DNA from: Sitta carolinensis
Lineage: Eukaryota; Chordata; Aves; Passeriformes; Sittidae
Direction: 5' to 3'
Assembly (NCBI GenBank): GCA_032173965.1
Contig: CM063284.1
Coordinates: 133,477,125 to 133,541,124, forward strand
Length of the DNA stretch: 64,000 bases
Below, piece by piece: positions 39,001 to 52,200 of this stretch; the first letter of the stretch is position 1; every line of letters begins with the position of its first letter. The notes under the pieces are model-generated. The model searched no databases and had not been told where the DNA came from. It worked only from the letters and a program-made list of their open reading frames with translations. Position numbers and translations under genes: made by a program.

Positions 39001-41639
39001 TTCTGCTTATTTGCAAGGATATAAATACATTTTATTTATAGAATGTCTTTTTATTGAAATCAAAAGAGCTTGCTATTTCCTTCTGAGAACTGTGGAAGAT
39101 GGCAGAGTACTTCTAGCACTGCTTTCTGTTCTAAGAACATTTTGCAAATCAGTGTTATTCTGCAGTGTTATTGTATTAGCAGTGAGAAACATTATGTGTA
39201 ATTAATTAGGTAGTAATTTTATGTGCTTTTTATAGGTCGGTCTAGAGTGCTTATATTCTTTGCAGAAATCAGGTTATTTCTATACTTTCTTTATCTAAGT
39301 AATATCCTAACCAGGTATGATTTCTACTTTGAGCTACAATATTAGCCACTGTATGCAAGTTTTTGAGAAAGTATAAAGGTCCCTTTTCTCTCTCTGAAGT
39401 TCAGTAATTTTGTATTTTTAGAGTCTTATTAAATGCAGCCCTTTCTTTTGTGCAGTGCTACTGTTTTTAATCAATGCAGTCAGTTAGATATTATTGCATT
39501 TATTTGGAAAGGGCATTGTTTGTATTGCAGCTATTATCAGATTAATCAAACAATTTTAAGCAAACTAAAAACAGACTCTATAGTTTTAGCTATGCAAATT
39601 ACAGAGATATGTTTGATAGTTCATGAGCAAAATGGACACATAAACTCCCATATAATTTTACATAATGTTATTAATTGTGATTTAAAAATATCTATTTGAA
39701 ATAGATTTAAATTTTGTGGTGGTGGTGTTGTATTAACATAAAACATGCCTCATGCATAGAATGCAACTTTTCAAGCCATGTTTTTAATACTCAAAATGTT
39801 TAGGTATCTGTGGAAAGTAAAGTTCATTTTAAATATATCCCACTTTTCTGTGAGATGGCTGTTAATTTATCATTAGGACATAGATGGTGACATATGACTT
39901 ATATGAGTGACTTATGTGAGAGGGTGTGATCATTTGTAAAAGGCTGCATATTTGAAATCACACAGAGGAAATTTTCTGAGTTCATTGTAAGAGAATGAAG
40001 AGAGGTTAAGTAGATTTTAAAGTCAGATGAGGGACCATTAAAATCTGGTTGCATCATGTATGTGATCAATCTCTTTGAGCAATTGCATCAAGCTCAAGAC
40101 CATGAGATAAAAATAGATCATATTTTGAAATACAACCAATTTTGACTTATGTTTCACTACTATTATGAGTAAAATGTTTCAATATTTACAAAAATTCAAC
40201 TTTCAAAATTTGCATTTTTGTTCTAATCTCTCCCTTCTTTCTTCCAAACGTCTCTTCCTCAAGAGTAGATATTTCAGTTAATATCAATCCTTTTCTGTTC
40301 AATATGTTAGGATACAAGCCCATGTTTCCAAGCCAGCTAGTACTTGTATTCACCATGCAGGCCAACCTGCATTATCCACAGCTGCTTTTTCTGATTGAAG
40401 ATGACAGCTTGGTTCAGTCATAATGGGCCTGGCTGCAAACTGATATGTGCACTCTTTGAACAATCAAGGTGCTACAGTGCCAAAGAGAAAACCAACCAAC
40501 TTCACAGTCAAAATGCTGTGCCTCCTGTGAACATAAAAATTCATAGGACTGAAATCAAAACAATGCTTTTATCGCCTTTCCAATAAGGTTAAAAAATCCT
40601 AAATCATGTCTCACATTTTCCTAATTATTGTGTCACTCTTGCCTATCTTTTCTGAACTCTTCCCTGTTTTGCTGTACAGGGTTTGGAAAGAAAGATTAAT
40701 CTACATTTTTGAGTTGTGTACACTCTTCACAAATTTGGGATTTAGCTTAGCTGCCTTTGTCTTTCTTAGAGGTGATGTCTCTTGTAAAGGGAAAAGAATT
40801 GTGTATCTAACTATATGAAAAAATTGAGACTGTCAGTTTCAAAATTGAAACTGCACCTGTTTCTGCACCTGTGACAAGCACATCTGTATCTCTGTATTTT
40901 CTATTCTCCATCAGGGCTGGTTTTTCAAGTAAGAGTTCAACTGTGACTAAGAATACTGAGATCTTGGGGGAATACACTAGATAAGTTAAAGAAAATCTGG
41001 AATGTTTGATACAGGCCAGCAGTGCCAGAGACAGGCAGGCCGCTCAGGGTTACGATACTGTGCCTGCTCTCTCTTGGGTGAGGAGGGATCATACGGAATA
41101 ATAGGAAACCATTGTGCTTTCCAAGACAGCGTTGCCCAAAAGTAAAAGTATTAATCATCTTTAAATTTGGTTCATTGGTTGATATGTTTGTTTTCAGAGA
41201 GAGCATTTATTACCGACACAGGACCATTGCCCTTTTTTTCAGGAATGGGAATGAGAAAAATTTCAGGAGTCATTGCAGATATTCTATACTTTGTTTTATT
41301 CTAGAAGGTCAAGATCATGCTTCCTATTAATGTTTTTATTCAGATCAAGGGATACGAAGAGCAGGGCTTTAGAAAGTATTTTCCTGTTGTCTGAAGTAGT
41401 ATTTTAATTGAGATGCTAAGATTGTCTCTAGAATTGTGACTTTAAATTTATTTGTAAGTCACAAAGAAATCGTAAAATTACTGATTATTGTGGTCTTTTG
41501 GATTTTATTGTAAACTATTTAAGAGTTCAGAAAATCTGATGGAATCTCTTTTCTGGATATGCTCTTATATAAGACTAGAAAACAGCAGGAACAAAATCCA
41601 CCTTTAGAAAATTGTGGTGGTGTAAGTGGAAGAAGAGCT
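36096..41639. other. non-coding AT-rich DNA
   Basis: No gene or recognisable transposon over 5.5 kb. Small local repeats include three TTCAAC units (37391-37408) and a 20-base perfect-arm inverted repeat at 40834-40853 (cagtttcaa / ttgaaactg). Confidence 0.5.
37391..37408. repeat. (TTCAAC)3 microsatellite
   Basis: Three perfect tandem TTCAAC hexamers lie in otherwise unique sequence. Confidence 0.85.
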
Positions 41640-42620
41640 AGAGGATTAGCAGTGAATCAGCCTACTGAAATTCCAAGAAAACCAGGGGAAGAAATAAGCA
41701 AAGTTCTTGTAAGTATCTAGAAGATAACAAATAAATGAATAGTAGTCAATGTGGATTTATCAAGAACAAATCATGCCAGAAAAATCTAATTTAATTCTGC
41801 ACCAGGTATCAGCTTCTGTGGACAGAGAAGTGGCAATAGATAACATATCTTGAGGAAGGTATCTTCTTGAAAAACATATTCATAAGTAATCCAGGGCAGG
41901 TGATACAGAGAAAACTATTGTAGAATAGTAATATATACCCATGAGTAATGGATCAGAAAGTTTTACTTCCCATATGTGGGTGATTTGCTGTCTAAACAAA
42001 GATTTACCAAATGAAACTTTGCTGAAGTTGTCCAGCACATCCATTAATGTTCAGAATGATGGAATACTGTGCACTTACAAGTATGTTAGAAAAGTTATAA
42101 ATGATTTCAAGAAAAAAGAGATATGGTCTAAAATTACTGAATGATATTCAACAAGGACATTATTCAGTTAGTACTATGCTTATATGAAATCATACATTGA
42201 AACTGAAGTTAGCTACTGACTATGTATTCCCAAGTGCAGTATCTAGGCTCTGAACTGCCTCTTATGTTGAAAATGAACTTTAATTGCACTTGTGGGAAGG
42301 GTGCTTGCATAAACATTACAACGTCCTACGAAACTGTCCCGCAATAATGAGCACCACTAAATACCCAGTTAGAATGAGTCTAGTTTTCAAAATTGCAGCT
42401 CAAAATAGCAGTGGGTGAGTTGATAGTAGCCCAGGTGAGATCTCTAGAAAACATGCAATGAGAAGAGGCTGAACACTTTAGGTAAGCTTTAGGACAGAAG
42501 ACTTAGGGAAACTTCAAAATCTTTAGAGAAGTGAAAGGCTGCTGTTTTTCATGCCCTGAGTAGATAATGGGACAAAAAGTTTTGAGCTTAAGTTGCATTT
42601 TGGTAGATTCAGAGAAGATA
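41640..42620 (+). mobile_element. ancient CR1 LINE copy, plus strand
   Basis: Diverged sense CR1 ORF2 sequence. The clearest landmark is 'atgtggatttatcaagaaca' (41749) followed by 'aatcatgccagaaaaatcta', the DNA for the conserved QxGFxxxxSC-type stretch of the reverse transcriptase. Further on, 'tactgaatgatattcaacaa' (42137) and 'gcttaagttgcattttggta' (42586) match later CR1 blocks in order. It is much more diverged than the CR1 copies at 26 and 60 kb, with many stops. Borders are approximate. Confidence 0.7.
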
Positions 42621-45600
42621 GAAAACAGAAGGTCTAAGTTTATTAGACATCCAGCTGTGTAATGAACTGTTTTCTCATTTACCTCTTACGTGACGGTGTA
42701 TTGAACTTGTGCTTGGGGTAGACAATGATTAATAAGGATAATCATTCTGAAACATAGTAATCCCATCCTTCCATCATTAATTTCTGCAGTTTTCAAAAGT
42801 CTACTCCTTGTGTTGATTTTGGGCAGGTTTCCCATCTAAGAAATACATTATTTCTCTCTTACTGTCTCTTTAAGCAAAAATGCACGCACCTCTTTCCTCA
42901 GAAGAAAGGGGTGAATATTTTTGTTAAAAACAGCAATATAGAAATTCACTAATTTGTGAACTTGAGAATCACTTTTAAACTTGTTTTCTGTAGATTGACT
43001 TTACTTCTTATTTATTGAGAAATACTGAGTATAGGTATAAGAAAATACTGAATTTAGAAAATTCAGTTTCATACTCCCAGCTGGAGATTGATATTGGTGT
43101 TGTAGCTCTGCAGAATCTAACTTTTTTCAAGGGTGAGTTTTTCAAGGGTGTTTTGTGTGCTACATTTTAAATCATAGGACTATTGTCTGGGCTGGTTTTG
43201 ATGTCACTTTGTGTTTACTAATTTTCATTTATATTTAGTAACTTTATGAATGGCAGTTCTATTTATTTTAAATGTATTGTAATTGCAAACAGACATGAAT
43301 GAATGCTTGTAATTAGCTAGGAATGAGAACAATGAGTGTCTGCATTACAATAAAGACTTAGGAGTTAAATGATCATTCAAAGCTGCTATGCAGCATTCCG
43401 TTATTAAACATTTGGAACTTCTATTCACAGAAGAGTTTGAATAACATATGTTTAGGAATAATGATGCTCACAAAGTAACTATTTCTACAGGTAGCGTTCT
43501 GTTAATGCCTCTAGTACAGGTGCAGTTTTGCTGAAGGAGGAATTCGAGATCTGAAATTTATTTTTTCTATCTCTGCCTTCCCTCTCCTACAAATGCCTTT
43601 AAGCTATTATAGCAAATCCCAAGTTTGTGGAATCCCAAACTGATCACTCTTATAAAGGAGTAATGAGCTTTTCAGGTGAGATATATGTCAGGGAGAGCAT
43701 TCTGAGTTCTTAATTATTTCCTAAGTTTATTCCCAGGAAACAGAAAACAAGGGGAAAAACTTCAGGTTCTACTTTATAATGTCATGCAAATGATATTGCA
43801 TCCTTTCAGGGAATTCAAGTATTTGGTTTATAACATCAAAATGCTAACTGTTGAGAGAATACTGTATTCTTAAGTAGTGTATGATGTTTAATTGTGCACT
43901 TAAAATTTCCAATTGTTTTTGGTGAAAAGGTTTAGAGGTTACCAACGCTTGAGTTTGTGTCTGATTGTTGGAAGATTTTTTTGCAGCCTGATAGGAAAGT
44001 TAATCTTAGTAAAAATATAGAAAAAAGTAAAGTCAGACAGAAAACTGTAAGACTGTTACAATTTCAGGGATACTGTATTTAATTTCAGAATCTATGTTAA
44101 AAGTGATCACCTTTTTCATCATTCTGGGAGAGAATTTTGATTTGTAGAAATGTATGTACTACTTTCAGAAACCACTGAGATACACTTTTTGAACCAGAAT
44201 AAGAAGGAAAAGAAACATTCCAACCACTTCTATTGTTTTAAACTGTAATTTATGTACGATCTCAGAGGTTAGATGGTTTACTCAGAGGAATCGTTATGAT
44301 AATGTCTGAGTAGATGCCCTATGAGATCCAGTTAAAGAAGTTTAAATAGACATGGAATTTACTAAATAGTCGTAGGATTTTTATTTGATTGTGATTTTGC
44401 ATTTTTGGAATCCAGAGTTCTTTCCTGGAGCCTGTGTAGAGAATATGTGTGTTGTTTTCATTGAGAAATTTGAAGAGTTACACAGATCAGATTCTCTGTT
44501 CATTCTTAATTCTGCAATGCAGGCAGAAGTTAAATTTAAGGGTTTTTTTTTTCCACTGGTTATTAAACCAGTTTTCTGAATAAACTATAAAAAGACACTG
44601 AAAGAAATTTACACCCAAAGCAATAATAAATATATGATGTCACTACAGCCTTGAAATTTAGAAGAGCCTGATTCATCACCTGCATTGTACTCTGGAATGT
44701 CAAACCCAGTGGACTCAAAATAGCAAGATTTTTAGAGGCTGAGTAAATCCACAACTCCCTCAACCTGGAAATGTCTCAGACTCAGCCACTGGCCACTACA
44801 GAGGATCATATGTGGCAGGACCTAATGCGAATTTATCAAAATTATTAATATAGTTTAATGGTTAATATAGTTTTAGCTTTAAAAACTATTGGCGTTCTCA
44901 GCCAAGACAAGATATTTTGATCAGAAGCCTTACAGCTTAGATTGAAAGAAAATATTTTAATTAATTTTTACAGCAGATCATTTAAACTCTTTTAAGCTTC
45001 TGCTTAGAGTGTAGGTTGGGACATAGAAACTATTCGAAAGAATTTCAATTCTTATCAAAAAAAATCAAAATTGTTAAAGGAGTTTTTCTTTTTCTTTTTT
45101 TGTATGTGTTACTTCCTTTATTAATTAGGCCACTTGAGTTGTTTTCTGTTTAGAAACAGAAAAAAGTAGTTCCTTTTTTAAAGACAGGTAGTATTCTCTG
45201 AATATTGGTTAAAACCTTAAAAGTTGGATGTTTTAAATGCAGAGAGAGGGGAATGTATGCAAAATTGTCAGTAGTTTCAAAACTGTCTGTGCTCATAGGA
45301 TTGGGTTATGTTCATCTCTGGAGCACAAAGCTTGCTCACTAAAACAAGTACAAGCTCCCAGTTTAGTTGCCGTCTATGAGACTCTAGATTCATAGCTGTA
45401 GAGTCAGCTCTAGAATCACTTTGTTTGCTCATTGTAAATACATCTGTACAACATGAGAAAAAAAATTGTGCACAAAAATGATCAATTTAAATAAAGTCTT
45501 CAAACTAGGAGAGCCTTACTCATGCAAAGAATACAGGACAAGGGCATACAAACAAAGCATCAGAAAAAACGAACTAGAAAAAACAGTGTTCCAAGTATTA

Positions 45601-46139
45601 TCTAGCTTTGGTTCACTTTAAAATAAAGGTTTAAATAGCAAATGAACCCCAGTAGAGTATTGATAAAAAGAGAAATGTAGACAGAAATAGCTAACCATTC
45701 TGAAAAAAAGTACACTGGAATATTTTCTATCTTAATGGAACATTGTTTCAGGCATATAAAAGCAGTGGAAAAGAAGATTTCAACCATTGTAAAATGTGTT
45801 ACTATAACTAGTCATGCAGACAGTTTATAATAATATTCTATTTATGATTCTAACTTTTCTATGCATCAAATGAATCACCAGACATCTGTTTTTAAAGAAA
45901 ACTACTCATGCTTTCTCTCAGTAGCATGTAAACTGGCATTATATGTACCTCAAATATCTCATGTGGTCAGAGACACTACATCACAGAAAGATAAGATTAT
46001 ATCACAGTAATTTCCTGTGACTTCCTGATATTAGCTATAAATTCTGTAGAATATACGAATGGAGAATTCAATGCTATCTACAAGTATTCCCATTTTTATT
46101 TTTATTCAACTAAATATATTCTCAGGAAAAAACCCAGTA

Positions 46140-46340
46140 TTTTATGTTTTATTCTCATAAAAGAGGTATTAATAATAGTATAATAATGTCATAATATAAT
46201 GATATTATCAACATACCATCATCAGCATCATAGATATTGTATAATAACTCCTATATTATTCTACAGAATATATAAAAGAATAATGTAATAACATAGGCAT
46301 GATTCCCTCATAAAATATTAAATAAAATATATTCTATAAT
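46140..46340. repeat. AT-rich (ATA/TAAT)-type low-complexity tract
   Basis: About 200 bases are dominated by irregular AATAAT/TATAAT words, with a short cat-cag interlude near 46218. It is low complexity and not a clean microsatellite. Confidence 0.7.
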
Positions 46341-46426
46341 AATAAAATCTCCAACTCTCAAGATTTATGTGAACAGCAACATCAAATCAGAAAAAAATGA
46401 ATGGTTATTGATAAATAGACTATTCA

Positions 46427-46452
46427 AAAGTACTGTCATAAAGTACTGTCAT
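46427..46452. repeat. 13-bp perfect tandem duplication
   Basis: The word aaagtactgtcat occurs twice in direct succession (46427-46439 and 46440-46452) without mismatch, a recent local duplication. Confidence 0.92.
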
Positions 46453-47106
46453 TAGATTTGTATGCATTACTGTTGTATTTCGGCTGGTTTTGAAGAGAAC
46501 AGGAACAAGTTCATGATGTTTGTTATTTCTGTTCCTGTTGCACCTTTGCAGTAATCCTTCTCTAGGATTACCTGATTTGTGGAAGAAGTTTGAATCCATT
46601 TTGCACAATTAAATGTCACAGTCTGAGAAATACTAACTTATTGTCTGCTGTGCAGTTTTTAAGCTCTAGTGGCTGTGATTTTCGCCTGGTGAGTGTCTTA
46701 GAGATAAGAATGTTACAAAATTGTTATTTAACAGGCAAAATAACATATCAAGTCCAAAGTAATTACCAGCGCATTTAAAATTAATTGCAGAGTTAAAATG
46801 ATTTTTTTTTATTCACCTTCTAGCAGGTGAATCCAGGATTGCGTATTTCACTAGCAGCTGGTGACAGAACAAGAATCTATGAAAGCACTTTCTGCAGGAG
46901 ATGCTTGGAATGCCATCTACTGTTGAAAAAGTAAAAATCCAACCCAAAAGCAACTCAAAACCCTTAGAAGAAACTTCTTTTAAAATGTTTTGTTCTAAAA
47001 TGAAGCTCTACTTACATTAGAATGCAACTAATGTTCTGAAAAGGTCCTAATTTGTTTGATTTCAGTATCCTAGCTTTAGTAACAATTTTAAAATTAGGTT
47101 TTCCTC

Positions 47107-47142
47107 TTCATTTTATGAATTTTCTGCTTCATTTTATGAATT
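47107..47142. repeat. 21-bp period direct duplication
   Basis: ttcattttatgaatt occurs at 47107-47121 and again at 47128-47142, separated by six bases. Confidence 0.9.
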
Positions 47143-48360
47143 CCTTGAGAATTTCAGTTAATTGCAAAACATTTTGAAGTATAAGTAAAAAAATAAAGTT
47201 TCATTTTTCCAATATGGAATTAATAAAAACTGCATTAAGTGTGGAAAGTTGTGATCCAGACAGTGAAATAAATATCCCTTAAAAATCCTTATGATTAAAA
47301 TTTACATTTAAAATATTTAATCCTGTGGCCAGGAACAAGACTCTACAATTCACAGTCATCTTGTTACAGTCATTCTTATTTCCAGAAGTAAAATATGGCT
47401 CACTGTAATGCAGCTATTGTGGTACATTTCACACATCCTGTAGGCAAGAATGTAAAACATTTTTTTCTCTTTACAAAAAATCTACAAGATTACACTGGCA
47501 GATCTAAGTGCTATTCCAGCACTTCTGTGGAGAAACCTGACGTTTTGAAAATAGATACAGTCAAATGAATGCTAGCTGTCAAAAATTAATCTTTGCTAGA
47601 GATTAGGTTGTAGAAATATCTGTCACTTCAACATTTTTTAAACACAAATCTCACCCAAGACTTGCTATGAGGTCCCCGTAATTACAGAATATGACATCTA
47701 ATAACAAATGTTATGTGACAATGGGACAATTTTGTCTCTATTCCTTTTTGGAAAATTAGAGGAAAGTCCAACTTTTTTTTTCATATTTGTAGCCTGCTTT
47801 CTTAGGTTGATTTCTTTTATTCTCTGTCAGTCATCTGCCTTGAAATATCCACATATCTGCAGGACTTAGGAGAGTAACACTTACTAAATTGGAGAAAATT
47901 ATTAAATCCAAATGAAATTATTTCCCCCCAATGAATTGAAATATGCATGCACTTAAAGCTCAATCAGCTAAACCATCCTGAGTGAAGGCAGTTGCTTCTT
48001 ATCTAGAGGCTGTGAACAAGTGTCAGGCTCCCATGTGAGGTGTGTCAGCCTGTATAAAATATGAGCACTGGGATCAAAGAGAAGTTAGGGCTCTCGAGAT
48101 TGTGTGAGGGAGACATTAGTGTGACCAAATATACAGCAGGACAGGTCACTGTTGTCTCACAGTTGAACTTTTTAAAGAAATTGAAAGTTATTTGTAGGAA
48201 CATGGCCTTTTTGTTGGTTTTTTTTTTTTCCTAAAAAGGGGTATACTGACAGAATAAACTGATTAGATTCAAGGAGGTATTTGCTTGTGTCTCATGTCCT
48301 TGAAATGGATTTGGAAATTCATTATAGTGAAGAATTATGCAACATTAGCTGCTGTTTAAA

Positions 48361-48408
48361 TAGAAACTGAATAGGTAAACTACCTAGAAACTGAATAGGT
48401 AAACTACT
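48361..48408. repeat. 24-bp tandem duplication
   Basis: Two adjacent 24-base units (48361-48384, 48385-48408) start tagaaactgaataggtaaac and differ only at the last base. The near-identity suggests a recent slippage or duplication event. Confidence 0.95.
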
Positions 48409-48536
48409 TTTAAAGAGATATTTACTATGGTTCAAGGATTCCTTAAACTTGTGTGCTCTTTTTATCTGCTGCCATTGACATACTTCATATGCATTAATTT
48501 GACTTTTGTTTTGCTTTTACTGCATTTCTAATACAG

Positions 48537-48697
48537 CTAATTTTTGGTTTTATGTATTGCAAGTTAGCTGGTCCAATCTTTCAGCTATTATATTTGATGC
48601 TAGAGATGAACAAATGACAGATACTGGATGCTTTACCCAGAAAAAAAGCAAATCTGTGAAACTCCTAATTCAAAATATTAGTAATGTGCCAATCTGA
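48537..48697 (+). CDS. candidate terminal coding exon (52 codons), gene not recognised
   Basis: A very strong acceptor, with the pyrimidine tract 'gacttttgttttgcttttac' and 'atacag' ending at 48536, is followed by a frame open for 52 codons after two phase bases, stopping at TGA 48695-48697. It starts NFWFYVLQVSWSN and ends KLLIQNISNVPI, with a polar, K-rich middle (TQKKSKSVK). Against it, no AATAAA follows within 200 bases and the other candidate exons do not clearly connect to it. In AT-rich DNA a 52-codon frame occurs by chance a few percent of the time, so the acceptor is the main support. Confidence 0.25.
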
Positions 48698-49185
48698 AAA
48701 AAACTTCTGGAGTTTTAGGATTGAAAGACAGAACTTCACCCAATATAATTCCTTTGTTAAGACGGTTTATACTGTTTTCTAGTTGTTGCCCTGTTTGACA
48801 ACTTCATGTGATCAAAGATGTTTTATTATTTATTATTTTATAAATTTTGTTTTTCCAAGTTTTTGTACATGCCTCATTCCCCCTGCAGACACATGATACG
48901 TGGGAAGCAGCTGGCCTGTTCCACAGGGCCACAAATTATAATGCTGAGGGCTTTCAAATTCTGTCTTACACATTCTCACTTACTTTGTGATAGCAAAAAT
49001 ACTTCTTTCCTTACTAAGTATAGGAAAAAGCTGCAGTAGTCCATTTTAAACTAGGTTGTAGGTTTGGACAAACATTTGATTTTTAACATAGACCTTTTAA
49101 TATCACCTCCCTGATCTAGGCCTCCTGCTTGCAATTTTCTATAATCTTCAAAAAAGGGCATTGATCCATTAATTAATTATTGGAA

Positions 49186-49265
49186 CTGTATATGACATGT
49201 ATATGTAATACACTGTATATGTATATACTGTATATACACACAGTATGTGTATAAATGTATATAAC
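49186..49265. repeat. TA/TG-rich palindromic tract
   Basis: Alternating purine-pyrimidine words such as gtatatactgtatatac repeat and pair with themselves. This may extrude as a cruciform or simply reflect TA microsatellite decay. Confidence 0.7.
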
Positions 49266-52200
49266 ATAATGGCTACTGTTCAGTGTAGTACTTATTTATT
49301 ATTACAGTTGTACTACAATAATTTTCTCATGTGCTGATTGGTAAGTTTGACCATCATTTTTATCATTTTATTATGAACACTGTAACAAATAGCAAGGAAG
49401 AAGTCTGGCTGAGTCAGGACATGTGAGAAGAGAGGAAGCTTTCATTTGTTCAACACAGTGTCTCCATCTCCTGCCCCAGAAATGAACGATAGGAAACATT
49501 TCTGTCCTAAAGAGTTCATATCCTAAGAAAAGCAGAATCTGATTTATTTTATTTTGCTGATTCTGAAATAATCAAAACGTGCAGTCACTTTCTCCAGTTT
49601 TACAGTTAAAAGTACAGGGCTGTTGAGCACTGTCACAGTGAACCACATATTAGTAGGTGTTTTGTAAAAATGTTTGTGTCAAAATTTCACTTTGCGACTT
49701 GTTTGCCTGGAACCTTAGATTAAACCATCCCATTTTTAATTAATATCTAAATGTCAGAGTAGGCTTTATCTCACAGCCTCTTCAGCTGAGGCTCATTCAA
49801 GGAGCTCATTCAGCTTAGACTATTTTATAGGAGCTTGTATATGTCTGTGCTTATCTGTAAGGTATGTATGGTGCCTTCTTGTTGTTCGTTGTACGTCTTT
49901 AAGGTCAATTTTATTTGGACTTCAGGGAATGTTTAACTTCCTAAGCTTGGATTTAAGTAGGTTTTAAATTTGTTCTGTGTACCAGATACTGTTTCTAGCC
50001 CAACTTCCCAACTTCTTCAGCTGCTTGCTCACTAATATCAAATGTCGAATTAATACTCAGCTACTGATTGTGGAAGTGCTTATCTGGAAACTACTGGTAC
50101 TTTTGTTACAAGCAGAACAAAATTACAGTAAAATCACCTACATATATCTTCAGGAACATATTCCTATGGAAAGACATTACTTTGTTGCCTAAAATATGAT
50201 CTTTGTCAATGCAACTACTTATACTCTCTAAATTAATAAAACACTTGGAACAGTTAATTAAAGTAAAGGTTTTAAGTTTGATCAAAATAGTTAAACTGCA
50301 TGATATTATGTGTATGTTCTTATAGCATCAATAGGGTAATCAATGAAAAGAATCAATTCAGTTAATATATAATATTTTACTGTTACGTAATTGGCATGGA
50401 TTTATATTTGACCTCCTTTCTTGGAGTTAAACATGCTTACATAATTTAACTTAATCTGTAGAGGTGCCCTCTCAAGAAAATAGTTGGCTGTATTTGAATA
50501 TATGTCTGTGTTAACTCCCCTGTTTTTTCAAGAGTGGATGCAGGCAAAGTTATATACTGTGCTTGTGTCGTGTCTTGATTTCCAATATGTGAGTGTAGTC
50601 ACTGCATTCACTGCAACTAATCCTTTTTATTTTGTTCATTTGGTGCAGGGCTTATAATTGAAATACTGTTACGAAGATTTAGGAAAAAAAAAAAGAAAGT
50701 CCACAGCAGGCAATCTAGGAAAATGGATTAATGGACCTTGCATTCCAAGACAGGTGGTGGAAACTTCTGAATGTCACTGGAGCTGATGATCTTCCCTTTT
50801 TTTTCAGCACAATTAAAATGAGGGAATGGGTATCGCCACAGTGGTTTGGATACAGTTATGCCCTGAATGCAATTTTTTTGAAAGAAATAAGGGAAGGCAC
50901 AGGGAAGCAAGAGGGAAGGGAGGTTAGAATTTATCACGGTTTCTTTAAATATGTTTTATTTTCAGTGTCATTTTCAAGGGTATAAATTTCAGGGGAGGAA
51001 GTTGTTCTAAATTAAGAAATATTGCCAATGGTAAATACTTTTAGAGATTATGATGTTCATATACTATGACAATGGGAATATATAAATTCCAGAGAAAGCT
51101 AGTTACATACCTTCATTAAAATCTTTTCACTAGTTGTGCATTGAAAAGACGTTTGCTAATTATCAAGTGATTTTGGAATATTTCAAATCTGCTTATAATT
51201 GTGGACAGTTATTGAAGAGAGAGACAACACTTCAAAGATGTTGGCACCTTGACTCTTGAGAAAGCTGCATCTCTGTACTGTCATCTGGGTTAGTGGGGTC
51301 TGGAATGAAAAGGAGGAAAAATGCTAATCCTGAGAGTAGTATTCAGTTTAATTCACCTTATAATGCAAATGGTTATGAAGTAGTTAGGATTCATGCTGCT
51401 GAATTTATTTGAAAGATAGCAGCTTTATGGATTTTTTGTTGTGAATAATATAAATCTGGGTTTGAGACAAAATTATTTACTGCTGTCTTCTCTCAACTAT
51501 TTCTATTTCTTTCTTGTGAACAAAGCTGGAGGTCAATGTCGATACGGCATCTGCAGAGGAAGCAAATGTGACAATTCTTTTTATAGATCTGAAGCTATCC
51601 CTCATCATTCCTGTTTGATTTGCTTTAGGAAAACCAGATAGTTTGGTGCATTAATATTTAATCTTATGTTGATTCTTAATCAAGTTTAGTGTAACAAGCA
51701 TTGCACATTATTGCACATATATCCTGCTTTGCCATTAGGGTCTACATTCCCTAAACTTAAAAATTTCATACAATGGTCCCACTCTCTGGATTTCCTAGAC
51801 AATATAGTTAATAAAAATAACTACTCTAGCAGCATCAACAGCTTCATGAAATTGATACTAGCAACATTACGGCATTAATAGTAATAATAAAATACATTTA
51901 CATTTTTTTTTCATGGATGAGTTCCAAGCAGAAGATTGACTTGCTTTTCCAGTCTTCTCAATTTCAACAAAAGGCCTAGAAAATCTTCCACTCTGGTCTA
52001 TCCTAGACCACTGAGTTGGTTAGGAAATAAGGAAAACACAGACTATTATTGAGCAAAAGACTGAAACTACTGGCCTGTAGCGTTTTTTGATGGAAGTGAT
52101 ATAGAGTGTTATAAGCTATATGCTCAACTCAGTGTTTCTAGGAGATATTAGGTACACCCATTTTACCCCTGCAGATTAGATCTCATTATGCTTGTAGGTC

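Noticed and set aside
40834..40853. 20-base inverted repeat as a regulatory site
   Set aside because: Perfect 9-base arms occur by chance at this scale, and there is no supporting context.
46656..46688. 33-nt segment with acceptor and gtgagtgt donor, reading FLSSSGCDFRL
   Set aside because: A single short open frame in AT-rich DNA with no partner exon; chance is likely.
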